Source of the DNA: Acidimicrobilacustris europaeus
GTDB lineage: Bacteria; Actinomycetota; Acidimicrobiia; Acidimicrobiales; Acidimicrobilacustridaceae
Length of the DNA stretch: 64,000 nucleotides
Assembly: GCA_965194515.1 (NCBI GenBank)
Contig: OZ239146.1
Location: 1,736,001-1,800,000 of the forward strand
Direction: 5' to 3'
How positions within the stretch are numbered: position 1 is the stretch's first letter; each line of letters starts with the position of its first letter. The notes beneath the pieces were generated by a model. It did not search any database and was not told where the DNA came from. It worked only from the letters and a program-made list of their open reading frames with translations. Made by a program: the position numbers and the translations under genes. Shown piece after piece: positions 1 to 6,719 of the stretch.

Positions 1-134
1 GCTTCTTCGGCAACATTCAGGTTGCCGCTGTTCAGTACCGTTCGCATGCGCTCGAGATTTTCGTCGACAAGGACACCCATCAGTTCCACCTGAAGGGCCA
101 GTTGCTCGAGTTCGGACGTGTACTGCTGGCGCAC
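1..134 (-). CDS. phoU: Phosphate transport regulator PhoU (5' part only, runs off window)
   Basis: Only the N-terminal 44 codons are present; the gene continues beyond position 1. Translation from a GTG at 134 gives a helical segment starting VRQQYTSELEQLALQVELMG, which matches the start of PhoU, the cytoplasmic protein that links the Pst transporter to the phosphate-sensing kinase. The start follows a purine-rich AGGTGGAG and lies 10 bp after the pstB stop, as expected for the last gene of a pstSCAB-phoU operon. The family call rests on this short segment plus the operon position. Confidence 0.8.
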   Translation of the reverse strand, partial: MRQQYTSELEQLALQVELMGVLVDENLERMRTVLNSGNLNVAEE

Positions 135-144
135 CTACTCCACC

Positions 145-1032
145 TCAGCCGAATCGACCAGTGACGTAATTCTCGGTGCGTTCATCGGAAGGTGCTGAGA
201 AAATCTTGTCTGTTGAATCGAATTCAACCAGCACACCGGTGCGTGTGTCGCTTTCCGAATTCACCTCGGTGGTGAAGAACGCAGTGCGATCGCTGACACG
301 AGCAGCCTGTTGCATGTTGTGGGTCACGATAAGGATCGTGTAGTCGGACTTGAGTTCCTGCATCAGGTCTTCGATACGAGCAGTTGCAATCGGATCAAGT
401 GCCGAACAGGGTTCGTCCATCAGGATGACCTCGGGTTCGACCGCGATAGCGCGCGCAATACAAAGGCGCTGCTGCTGTCCACCCGACAGGCCCATAGCTG
501 ATTTCTTCAAACGATCTTTGACTTCGTCCCACAGCGCGGCGCGACGCAGGGCGCGCTCAACGATGTCATCCAGATTTCCCTTGTTGCCAGACAATCGTGG
601 ACCAAACGCGATGTTGTCGTAGATCGACTTTGGAAATGGATTCGGCTTCTGGAAAACCATACCGATCCGCTTGCGAACTTCGACCGGATCGATACGGGGG
701 TCGTAAAGATCAACGCCGTGATAGAGAATCTTTCCATCGACACGAGCAGATTCGATGAGATCGTTCATTCGATCGAAACAACGAAGCACTGTTGACTTTC
801 CGCAGCCCGACGGGCCGATGAACGCTGTGATTTCATGCTGGAGAACTTGAAGATTGACATCGCGCACTGCTCGAAACTCGCCGTAGTAGACGTCGAGTTC
901 ACGCACGTCGAACACCACCGAGGGCGCTTCCGGCTCGGAGACCGTTGTTTGCGCAACAGGCTCTGCGTTCGGTGCAACAGTTTCAGCAGACATCGAGGAG
1001 TCCTCTGCGTCGGAGTCGTGGGTTTCAGTCAC
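145..1032 (-). CDS. pstB: Phosphate ABC transporter ATP-binding protein PstB
   Basis: ATPase of the high-affinity phosphate importer, working at the cytoplasmic face with PstA and PstC. Walker A (GPSGCGKST), the ABC signature (LSGGQQQR) and Walker B (LMDEPCSALDP) are all intact. The reading frame is 295 aa from a GTG, longer than the usual PstB of about 260 aa because of an acidic, low-complexity N-terminus of about 40 residues. An ATG at 993 preceded by AGAGGA is the better-supported start and would give 282 aa. The gene lies 18 bp after pstA and 10 bp before phoU, so it is almost certainly co-transcribed with the pst operon. Confidence 0.96.
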   Translation of the reverse strand: MTETHDSDAEDSSMSAETVAPNAEPVAQTTVSEPEAPSVVFDVRELDVYYGEFRAVRDVNLQVLQHEITAFIGPSGCGKSTVLRCFDRMNDLIESARVDGKILYHGVDLYDPRIDPVEVRKRIGMVFQKPNPFPKSIYDNIAFGPRLSGNKGNLDDIVERALRRAALWDEVKDRLKKSAMGLSGGQQQRLCIARAIAVEPEVILMDEPCSALDPIATARIEDLMQELKSDYTILIVTHNMQQAARVSDRTAFFTTEVNSESDTRTGVLVEFDSTDKIFSAPSDERTENYVTGRFG

Positions 1033-1050
1033 GTCTAAAGGCTAGGGCGA

Positions 1051-1950
1051 TTAGGCAGCGTGTCGTCGGGCAACCCTTGACGACACATAGCGGGCGAGAA
1101 TGGTCATGGCAAAGACGATGGCAACCAGCGTCAGGGCAGCGCCCCAAGCACGAGACTGCGCTGCTTCGAATGGCGTTTGGGCATTTCCAAAAATCTGGAC
1201 CGAGAGTGCAGTCATCGGACCTTCGAAAATGTTCAGGTTCAAATTCCTGGCAGCACCAATTGTGAAAACCAGCGGTGCAGTTTCACCGGCGGCACGAGCG
1301 ATGGCGATCATGACACCTGAGGTGATTCCACCAAATGAAGCTGGAAGCACAACTGTCAAGATCGTGCGCCACTTTCGATTACCAAGGGCATAACTCGCTT
1401 GTCGAAGCTCGTCGGGTACGAGGCGCAACATTTCCTCAGTGGTGCGGATGATGATCGGAAGCATCAAGCAACCAAGAGCAAGCGAACCACCGAAACCGTT
1501 AAGCCCAAATGTGAGCGTCCACACGGTGTAGACGAACAGGCCCATAACAATCGAGGGAACGCCAGTCATGACGTCGGCCATGAACCGGATCAAGCGCGCC
1601 GTGCGACCTTTGCCTCCGTATTCATGGAGATAGATCGCCCCAAGAATGCCCAATGGAATCGCCATCACGGCGGCGCCAAGGGTGATGAGCAATGTTCCGA
1701 CAATTGCCGGGCCCATTCCGCCACCGGCTTTCCGAGTGATGGTGGGCAGGTCTTCGGTGAACCATGCAACCGAAAGCTGGCCGATGCCTTTGAAAAGGAC
1801 ATAACCGATGACGAGCGCCAACGGAACTACCGCAACCAGAAGTGCTCCAAGCATCCAAACCGACGCAAGTCGATTTTTGAATCGCCGAGATCGACTCGTT
1901 GTTGCGTCAAGAAGCAACTGCTCAACATCGGGAGAGATCAACTCAGTCAT
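1051..1950 (-). CDS. pstA: Phosphate ABC transporter permease PstA
   Basis: Integral membrane permease of the phosphate importer. The 299-residue protein has a cytoplasmic N-terminus, a first membrane helix at about residues 32-55 and five further hydrophobic helices. The binding-protein-dependent permease loop (EEMLRLVPDELRQASYALG, then a G near KWRTILTVVLP) is present; this is where PstB docks. Its ATG is one base past the pstC stop, so translation is probably coupled. Length and topology are normal for PstA. Confidence 0.95.
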   Translation of the reverse strand: MTELISPDVEQLLLDATTSRSRRFKNRLASVWMLGALLVAVVPLALVIGYVLFKGIGQLSVAWFTEDLPTITRKAGGGMGPAIVGTLLITLGAAVMAIPLGILGAIYLHEYGGKGRTARLIRFMADVMTGVPSIVMGLFVYTVWTLTFGLNGFGGSLALGCLMLPIIIRTTEEMLRLVPDELRQASYALGNRKWRTILTVVLPASFGGITSGVMIAIARAAGETAPLVFTIGAARNLNLNIFEGPMTALSVQIFGNAQTPFEAAQSRAWGAALTLVAIVFAMTILARYVSSRVARRHAA

Positions 1951-1951
1951 C

Positions 1952-2944
1952 TCATGCCCCCTGGCTTCGGCGGTCGAATTGGCTCACGATGCCGCGGGCA
2001 GAAACATTGACGATGATCGTGACGCCAAACAGCACAACGCCCAATCCAATCAATGCCGCCCTGTGTGTTCCTGATGCTTCGCCGAACTGGTTCACAATGA
2101 CTGCAGCCATTGAGTCGCCAGCTTCAAAAAGATGTGTGGTGATTTGTGGTTGAGAGCCGATGACGAGAGCAACCGCAATGGTTTCGCCCATTGCTCGACC
2201 AAGTCCGAGCATCACCGAGCCGACAATGCCACCACGACTCCATGGGAGGACTGCAGCGCGAATCATTTCCCATCGGGTAGCGCCCATTCCGTAGGCAGCC
2301 TCTCGCTGCGCCGACGGAACTGTCGCAATAACTTCGCGGCTGAGTGAGGTGATGATCGGCGTGATCATGATCGCCAGAATGATTCCGGCGGTCATGTAAC
2401 TGCGGCCACTTTCGCCATTGAAAAACCACCCGAGGACCGGGATGTCTCCAACAGCACCGCTAATTGCTTTGTACACAGGCTGGATCGCAGGGGCGAGCAC
2501 GATGATGCCCCAGAGTCCGTAGACCACCGATGGGATCGCAGCCAAGAGATCCATGACATACACAACTGGTTTACGAAGCCGACGTGGTGCCGCTTCATTC
2601 GCATACAACGCAATTCCCAAGCTGACCGGGACCGCCAACACAAGTGCAATAAGTGATGACAACACTGTGCCGTAAATAAATGCAAGAGCGCCGAATTTTC
2701 CTTCAGCAGGAATCCAAGTGCTCGACGTAACGAAGCCAAGTCCTTCCTGTTTGAACGCAGGCCAGGCTTCCTTGGTCGTGGAAAATGCAATCAGTCCAAG
2801 GATGACAAGAACGACAAGACCAGCAACAAGCGCGACGAACTTGAAAGCCGAATCACCTCGACGTCCTGATGTCGGTTCGAACAATGACAAAGCGTCGCCC
2901 CCACCTACGGGGGCGACGCTGTCGTCATGAGAAAGCAGAGTCAC
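1952..2944 (-). CDS. pstC: Phosphate ABC transporter permease PstC
   Basis: Second membrane permease of the phosphate importer, pairing with PstA. Start is GTG; 330 aa. A hydrophilic N-terminus of about 30 residues precedes the first membrane helix (about 35-55), followed by five more helices and a conserved cytoplasmic loop with EVIATVPSAQREAAYGMGAT, the ATPase-contact segment of PstC. It sits 9 bp after pstS and 1 bp before pstA in the operon. Confidence 0.95.
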   Translation of the reverse strand: MTLLSHDDSVAPVGGGDALSLFEPTSGRRGDSAFKFVALVAGLVVLVILGLIAFSTTKEAWPAFKQEGLGFVTSSTWIPAEGKFGALAFIYGTVLSSLIALVLAVPVSLGIALYANEAAPRRLRKPVVYVMDLLAAIPSVVYGLWGIIVLAPAIQPVYKAISGAVGDIPVLGWFFNGESGRSYMTAGIILAIMITPIITSLSREVIATVPSAQREAAYGMGATRWEMIRAAVLPWSRGGIVGSVMLGLGRAMGETIAVALVIGSQPQITTHLFEAGDSMAAVIVNQFGEASGTHRAALIGLGVVLFGVTIIVNVSARGIVSQFDRRSQGA

Positions 2945-2953
2945 GTGGACGTT

Positions 2954-4033
2954 CTAGCCCTGAATCTGGGTGATCTGCGCAAGTGCCCGGTCACGAAGTG
3001 CCGTCGGGAGCGGAGCGAAGTCCACGTCCTTGGCCAGGTCCTGTGCCTCGGTAAGGAGATACGTCAGCCAACCCTTGATTGCAGCGGTATTCGCTGAGGG
3101 AGTTGTGTAGACGATGACATAGGTCGGTGCGGTGATCGGGTAGGCCTCGGCACCGGCTGCGTTGAGCGGGTTGTAGGTGAGGTCATCTTTGATGGTGGCA
3201 CCTGCAAGTGCAGCGGTTGCGCCTTCAAGCGTCGGGGCGACGAACTTGCCGTCCTTGTTCTTGATCATGGCGGTGGTCAGGCCAGTTGCCTTGGCATCAG
3301 AAAGATCGACATAGCCGATTGCACCGGCGGTGTCCTTGACGATCTGGGCGACACCAGCATTGCCCTTGCCGGCTTGCGCCTTCGGCCATGCAACGGAGTC
3401 ACCTGCGGTCACGGTGAAGATTGACGGAGCCGCGGCTGCGAGGTACTTCGAGAAGTTCGAGGTTGTACCTGAACCATCGGAGCGAACTGCAACGGTGATG
3501 GCGGTGTTGGGAAGCGTGACACCAGAGTTATCTGCAGCAATGGCTGCGTCATTCCATGTGGTGATCGTGCCCATGAAAATCTTGGCGAGGGTTTCAGGCG
3601 AAAGCTTGAGTTCCTTCACGCCAGAGAGGTTGTATGACACCGTGATCGGGGCCGCAACCGTGGGGAAGTAGAGGAATGGGCCCTTGAAGTTGGCCTTTTC
3701 ATCGTCCTTCACAAGACTGTCCGAACCTGCCCAATCGGAGGTGCCGGCAGCAAGGTCCTTCTTGCCCTGGCCTGAACCAACGGCGTTGTAGTTCACAGTG
3801 ACGCCAGAAGCGGCAGACTTAAAGGACGCAATTGCATCTTCATAAAAGTTCTTCGGGAACGTTGCACCGGAACCATTCAAGGTTCCGCTGAGGGACTTGT
3901 AGTCGTACTTCGACGCCGCTTTTGTGGTGCTCGACGACGAATCTGAGGAACTCGAGCCGCAAGCGCCGGCGACAAGGCCGACTGCGACAAGAACGGCGAG
4001 GAGCCAAACAAGGCCCCGCTTAGATGAACGCAA
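2954..4033 (-). CDS. pstS: Phosphate-binding lipoprotein PstS
   Basis: Extracytoplasmic phosphate-binding protein that feeds the Pst permease. It has a lipoprotein signal with the lipobox segment LVAGAC followed by a Ser-rich linker, then a PstS domain with SGATFP near its start and the phosphate-contact segment RSDGSGTT. I chose a TTG start at 4033 because an AGGGAGAA ribosome-binding site lies just upstream and the signal peptide is then compact (359 aa). The frame stays open to a GTG at 4072 (372 aa), which has no such site. The first gene of the pst operon, it lies downstream of a PHO-box-like repeat, so phosphate-starvation control is likely. Confidence 0.94.
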   Translation of the reverse strand: MRSSKRGLVWLLAVLVAVGLVAGACGSSSSDSSSSTTKAASKYDYKSLSGTLNGSGATFPKNFYEDAIASFKSAASGVTVNYNAVGSGQGKKDLAAGTSDWAGSDSLVKDDEKANFKGPFLYFPTVAAPITVSYNLSGVKELKLSPETLAKIFMGTITTWNDAAIAADNSGVTLPNTAITVAVRSDGSGTTSNFSKYLAAAAPSIFTVTAGDSVAWPKAQAGKGNAGVAQIVKDTAGAIGYVDLSDAKATGLTTAMIKNKDGKFVAPTLEGATAALAGATIKDDLTYNPLNAAGAEAYPITAPTYVIVYTTPSANTAAIKGWLTYLLTEAQDLAKDVDFAPLPTALRDRALAQITQIQG

Positions 4034-4089
4034 GGTAATTCTCCCTGTAACAGATAGTAACGAAGTGCTCACTCGAGCACCCGAGAGCC

Positions 4090-4095
4090 ACCGTA
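4090..4095 (-). promoter_or_regulatory. Candidate -10 element of the pst operon
   Basis: On the minus strand the hexamer TACGGT fits the TANNNT pattern seen before other genes here. It lies about 31 bp downstream of the PHO-box repeat and would start transcription near 4083, leaving a leader of about 50 nt before the TTG start of pstS. Inference from position and pattern only. Confidence 0.4.
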
Positions 4096-4126
4096 AGGAT
4101 CCAAGATGGCCGGATTCCGGGCATTA

Positions 4127-4144
4127 GGTGTACGAGAGGTGAAC
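4127..4144 (-). promoter_or_regulatory. PHO box (PhoP-type direct repeat) upstream of pstS
   Basis: Read on the minus strand, GTTCACC (4144-4138) is followed exactly 11 bp later by GTACACC (4133-4127). Actinobacterial PhoP boxes are 11-bp direct repeats built on a G(T/A)TCACC-like heptamer, so spacing and sequence both match. The site is 94-111 bp upstream of the preferred pstS start and reads in the pst direction. No PhoP/PhoR gene is in this window. Confidence 0.75.
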
Positions 4145-4170
4145 GGGAGAGGAAATCCTGACTTCTCGTT

Positions 4171-4524
4171 TCAATGCAACCGAGAGGCAAGCGAATCGAG
4201 CCGCTCAGGTACCGCTCGATACCAGACCCAGACCCCCCGCTTCTCTCGCTCTACCAGGCCAGCCTCGAACAGGATCTTTAGGTGATGGCTGACGGTGGGC
4301 TGTGACTTTCCGATCGGCGTGACCAAATCACACGCGCACACTTCGCCATCGGGCGCAGAACTAATGATGGAGAGCAGTCGGAGACGGACGGGATCGGAAA
4401 GTGCGGCGAAGACCGACGCCAGTTCATCGGCATCGCGTTGGCTAAGCGGAATGTCGCGAGCAGTGCCACAGCACACTTTCGTCTCTGACTTCGATTTCGT
4501 TGCCTTCACTGTTTTCGGCGCCAC
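4171..4524 (-). CDS. arsR: Arsenite-responsive repressor, ArsR family
   Basis: Winged-helix repressor of 117 aa that should release the ars promoters when it binds As(III) or Sb(III). The ArsR fold is evident from LASVFAALSDPVRLRLLSII and the recognition helix GKSQPTVSHHLKIL. Cysteines at 18-19 near the N-terminus and C63/C65 in VCACDL are the likely metalloid ligands; the adjacent N-terminal pair plus a helix cysteine resembles the Corynebacterium glutamicum ArsR arrangement. The GTG start follows a GGAGGGG site. It is divergent from arsI-aquaporin-arsC, with operator-like repeats between, which argues for autoregulation and control of both sides. Confidence 0.92.
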   Translation of the reverse strand: MAPKTVKATKSKSETKVCCGTARDIPLSQRDADELASVFAALSDPVRLRLLSIISSAPDGEVCACDLVTPIGKSQPTVSHHLKILFEAGLVEREKRGVWVWYRAVPERLDSLASRLH

Positions 4525-4546
4525 GACCCCTCCAAACGGAAAACGA

Positions 4547-4625
4547 TATCGACGAGTATCGATATGCTAAAGATAGTACGTATCGAAGTTCATCGATGTA
4601 TCGATCCATGTATCGATCGATACAT
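4547..4625. promoter_or_regulatory. Probable ArsR operator array (TATCGA repeats)
   Basis: The arsR-arsI spacer holds TATCGA at 4547, 4557, 4581, 4599 and 4611 and their complements, including a TATCGATA palindrome (4557-4564) and a perfect 18-bp palindrome (4608-4625, ATGTATCGA and its complement). Dense symmetric sites between a metalloregulator and its divergent targets are best read as repressor operators. Which copies are bound cannot be told from sequence. Confidence 0.65.
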
Positions 4626-4688
4626 CGCTTGATCCTTGTGCCGAGATATCTGTCGTTGCGTCACTACATCATCCATTGAGGAGCCCCC

Positions 4689-5150
4689 GTGTCCCGAGTC
4701 CAACTTGCACTCAACGTGTCTGATATCAACGAGGCCATTGCGTTTTACTCGAAGATGTTCAATACCGAGCCCGCCAAGGTACGTGAGGGCTACGCAAACT
4801 TCGCTATCGCTGATTCTCCTCTCAAGCTTGTGCTTATCGAGAACACTGTCGCCGAACGACTCAATCATCTCGGCATCGAAGTCGAATCCACCGACGAGGT
4901 CGCTGAAGCAACGAATCGCTTCGATCAAATAGGTCTCACAACCGACGTCGAGGAACAAACCACCTGCTGCTATGCCGTTCAGGACAAGGTGTGGGTTCGC
5001 GATCCCGACGATGCCCGCTGGGAGGTTTATACAGTGATCTCCGACTCCGTCGTCTTTGGTTCAGCACCAGTCGATGGCGGGGATGCCTGCTGTGCAACCT
5101 CATCACCCGCCGAGCCGGTGAGTCTCGCCACGAAGCCTGGTTGCTGCTGA
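4689..5150 (+). CDS. arsI: ArsI-like C-As lyase / CadI-family VOC protein
   Basis: A 153-aa protein of the vicinal oxygen chelate fold, with the GTG start preceded by GAGGAG. It matches ArsI, the Fe(II)-dependent dioxygenase that cleaves the C-As bond of trivalent organoarsenicals: the family's vicinal cysteine pair is present in TTCCYA (C93-C94), with H60 and E112 (WEVY) as probable metal ligands. The C-terminus adds further CC pairs (GDACC and the terminal PGCC) that could bind metalloids. The related CadI proteins share the fold, so a cadmium-inducible role is the alternative. First gene of the arsI-aquaporin-arsC operon. Confidence 0.82.
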   Translation: MSRVQLALNVSDINEAIAFYSKMFNTEPAKVREGYANFAIADSPLKLVLIENTVAERLNHLGIEVESTDEVAEATNRFDQIGLTTDVEEQTTCCYAVQDKVWVRDPDDARWEVYTVISDSVVFGSAPVDGGDACCATSSPAEPVSLATKPGCC

Positions 5151-5854
5151 TGTCACCTTTGCTCAGAAAGTGCGCCGCCGAATTTCTCGGCTCCGCCTTC
5201 CTCATCGCCACGGTGATCGGTTCAGGCATCATGGCCACAAACCTGACCGACAACATTGCTCTCCAATTGCTCTGCAACACCGTGGCTACTGCAGGCGCGC
5301 TGGTCGCGCTTATCGCTGCTTTCGGATCAGTGTCCGGCGCACATTTCAATCCGGTCGTAACGATTGCCGACCGCGTCTTCCACGGCATTCCCACACGAGA
5401 GGTGCTGCCGTACATCGCAGCCCAAATCTTCGGGATGATCGTGGGCGTCATGGTTGCGAACCTCATGTTCGGCCTCACCGCCATCGACATCTCGACGAAA
5501 ACCCGATCTGGTGGCGGACTATGGCTTGGTGAAATCGTCGCCACTCTCGGCCTTCTTCTCGTGATCTTTGGTGTCGTCCGATCGGGAAAGTCGACACTCG
5601 CTCCGTTCGTCGTTGCTGGCTACATCACGGCGGCCTACTTCTTTACTTCGTCAACGAGCTTCGCCAATCCAGCTATCACTATCGGGCGCAGCCTTTCTGA
5701 CTCTTTTGCAGGCATCGCGCCAGAGTCAGCACCGGGATTCATTATCGCCCAGTTCATCGGAATGGCCCTTGCCCTTGTCGCCATCCGCATCGTGTTCCCC
5801 GATGTTGACGAGTTTGCCGATGAACTACTCATGAAGCACGAGGAAGACAAATGA
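5150..5854 (+). CDS. aqpS: Aquaporin-family (MIP) channel of the ars operon, AqpS-like
   Basis: Integral membrane channel of 234 aa. The two MIP half-helix signatures are present but altered: NPV in GAHFNPVVTIADRVF and NPA in SFANPAITIGRSL. The Arg that normally follows the second NPA is missing from its usual place. In Sinorhizobium meliloti the related AqpS lets arsenite made by ArsC leave the cell, replacing an ArsB/Acr3 pump; the same role fits here since no pump gene is present. The ATG overlaps the arsI stop by one base and the 3' end overlaps arsC by 4 bp, so all three are translationally coupled. An upstream extension of the frame inside arsI is not used. Confidence 0.88.
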   Translation: MSPLLRKCAAEFLGSAFLIATVIGSGIMATNLTDNIALQLLCNTVATAGALVALIAAFGSVSGAHFNPVVTIADRVFHGIPTREVLPYIAAQIFGMIVGVMVANLMFGLTAIDISTKTRSGGGLWLGEIVATLGLLLVIFGVVRSGKSTLAPFVVAGYITAAYFFTSSTSFANPAITIGRSLSDSFAGIAPESAPGFIIAQFIGMALALVAIRIVFPDVDEFADELLMKHEEDK

Positions 5855-6261
5855 CAACAACAAAACCCACTGTCCTATTCGTTTGTGTCCACAACGCCGG
5901 CCGATCGCAAATGGCGGCTGGATTTCTCGACCACCTCGCCGGCGATCGCATCGAAGTGCTTTCCGCCGGAAGTGCACCTGCGAACACCCTTAACCCTGCC
6001 GTGATCGAGGCCATGAACGAGGTCGGCATCGATCTCGTCGAACGCGGTGCGCACCCAAAGATTCTTGATGCTCAAGTTGTTGAACGATGCGACGTCGTCA
6101 TCACCATGGGGTGCGGCGATAACTGCCCGTTCTTTCCGGGCGTTCGCTACCTCGATTGGGTGCTTGAAGATCCTGCAGGCCAAGGCGTCGAATCCGTGCG
6201 TCCGATTCGCGATGAAATCGAGCGACGCGTTCGCGAACTCATCGCTGAACTCGCTGACTAA
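5851..6261 (+). CDS. arsC: Arsenate reductase, low-molecular-weight phosphatase type
   Basis: Reduces arsenate to arsenite in the cytoplasm. The 136-aa protein has the P-loop CX5R motif (C12-VHNAG-R18, then S), the general acid in D107-P108, and additional cysteines C80, C88 and C92 that could form the resolving disulfide. The fold class uses thioredoxin or mycothiol as electron donor; which one cannot be decided here, although an actinobacterial host makes mycothiol possible. The ATGA overlap with the aquaporin gene supports a functional pair: reduction, then arsenite exit. Confidence 0.93.
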   Translation: MTTTKPTVLFVCVHNAGRSQMAAGFLDHLAGDRIEVLSAGSAPANTLNPAVIEAMNEVGIDLVERGAHPKILDAQVVERCDVVITMGCGDNCPFFPGVRYLDWVLEDPAGQGVESVRPIRDEIERRVRELIAELAD

Positions 6262-6272
6262 ATGCGTGCGAC

Positions 6273-6713
6273 TTAGTCGTCGTGTCCCAGCGAAAGAAAT
6301 GCTGACAGCACGTCGACATCGTGGTCATAGGTGAGCCGTTCCCCCGCTTCAACCGGACTGACCCACTCGAGAGCATCGACTTCTTCGTTGACCTCGAATG
6401 TTCCGGACTGAACATGCATCACCCAGTACCGAACAATCTTGGAACGGTCTTTATGGTCGCGGTAGGTCACTGACGGCAACTCGTCACCGAGTTCACAATC
6501 GAAGCCAGTTTCCTCGAGTACTTCGCGATGCGCTGTTTGCTCATCGGTTTCGCCCGGCTCAGCCTTTCCCTTCGGGAAGGTCCAGTCGTCATAGCGGGGA
6601 CGATGCACAATCACGATCTCGGGCTCAGCGAGTTGACCCCGAAAGATCACCCCGCCAGCGGCGCGCACGTCGAATGATTCAGCGCCATCGTCAATCGCTT
6701 TGCGGACCGTCAT
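6273..6713 (-). CDS. Nudix hydrolase (MutT-like) beside ppk
   Basis: A 146-aa Nudix pyrophosphohydrolase with an intact Nudix box starting at GKAEPGETDEQTAHREVLEE and ending TGF. The preceding WTFPKGKAE and the overall size resemble the N-terminal domain of mycobacterial MutT1 and Ap4A/diphosphoinositol-polyphosphate hydrolases. It lacks the C-terminal histidine-phosphatase domain of MutT1. It starts 6 bp after the ppk stop, so co-expression with ppk is likely and a nucleotide or polyphosphate-related substrate is plausible. The exact substrate is not determinable. Confidence 0.88.
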   Translation of the reverse strand: MTVRKAIDDGAESFDVRAAGGVIFRGQLAEPEIVIVHRPRYDDWTFPKGKAEPGETDEQTAHREVLEETGFDCELGDELPSVTYRDHKDRSKIVRYWVMHVQSGTFEVNEEVDALEWVSPVEAGERLTYDHDVDVLSAFLSLGHDD

Positions 6714-6719
6714 GCAGAT

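Noticed and set aside
1399..2010. Plus-strand frame of 203 codons opposite pstA
   Set aside because: Fully antisense to a well-supported permease and without family similarity.
4547..4625. TATCGA repeats considered as a CRISPR-like array
   Set aside because: Units are 6-8 bp at irregular spacing, not 25-37-bp repeats with spacers; operator sites explain them better.
4991..5149. N-terminal extension of the aquaporin frame into arsI
   Set aside because: It adds 53 residues unlike any aquaporin and removes the natural TGATG coupling at the arsI stop.
6256..6278. Hairpin between arsC and the Nudix gene as a terminator
   Set aside because: The stem is only six A/T-rich pairs around an 11-nt loop and has no T run.
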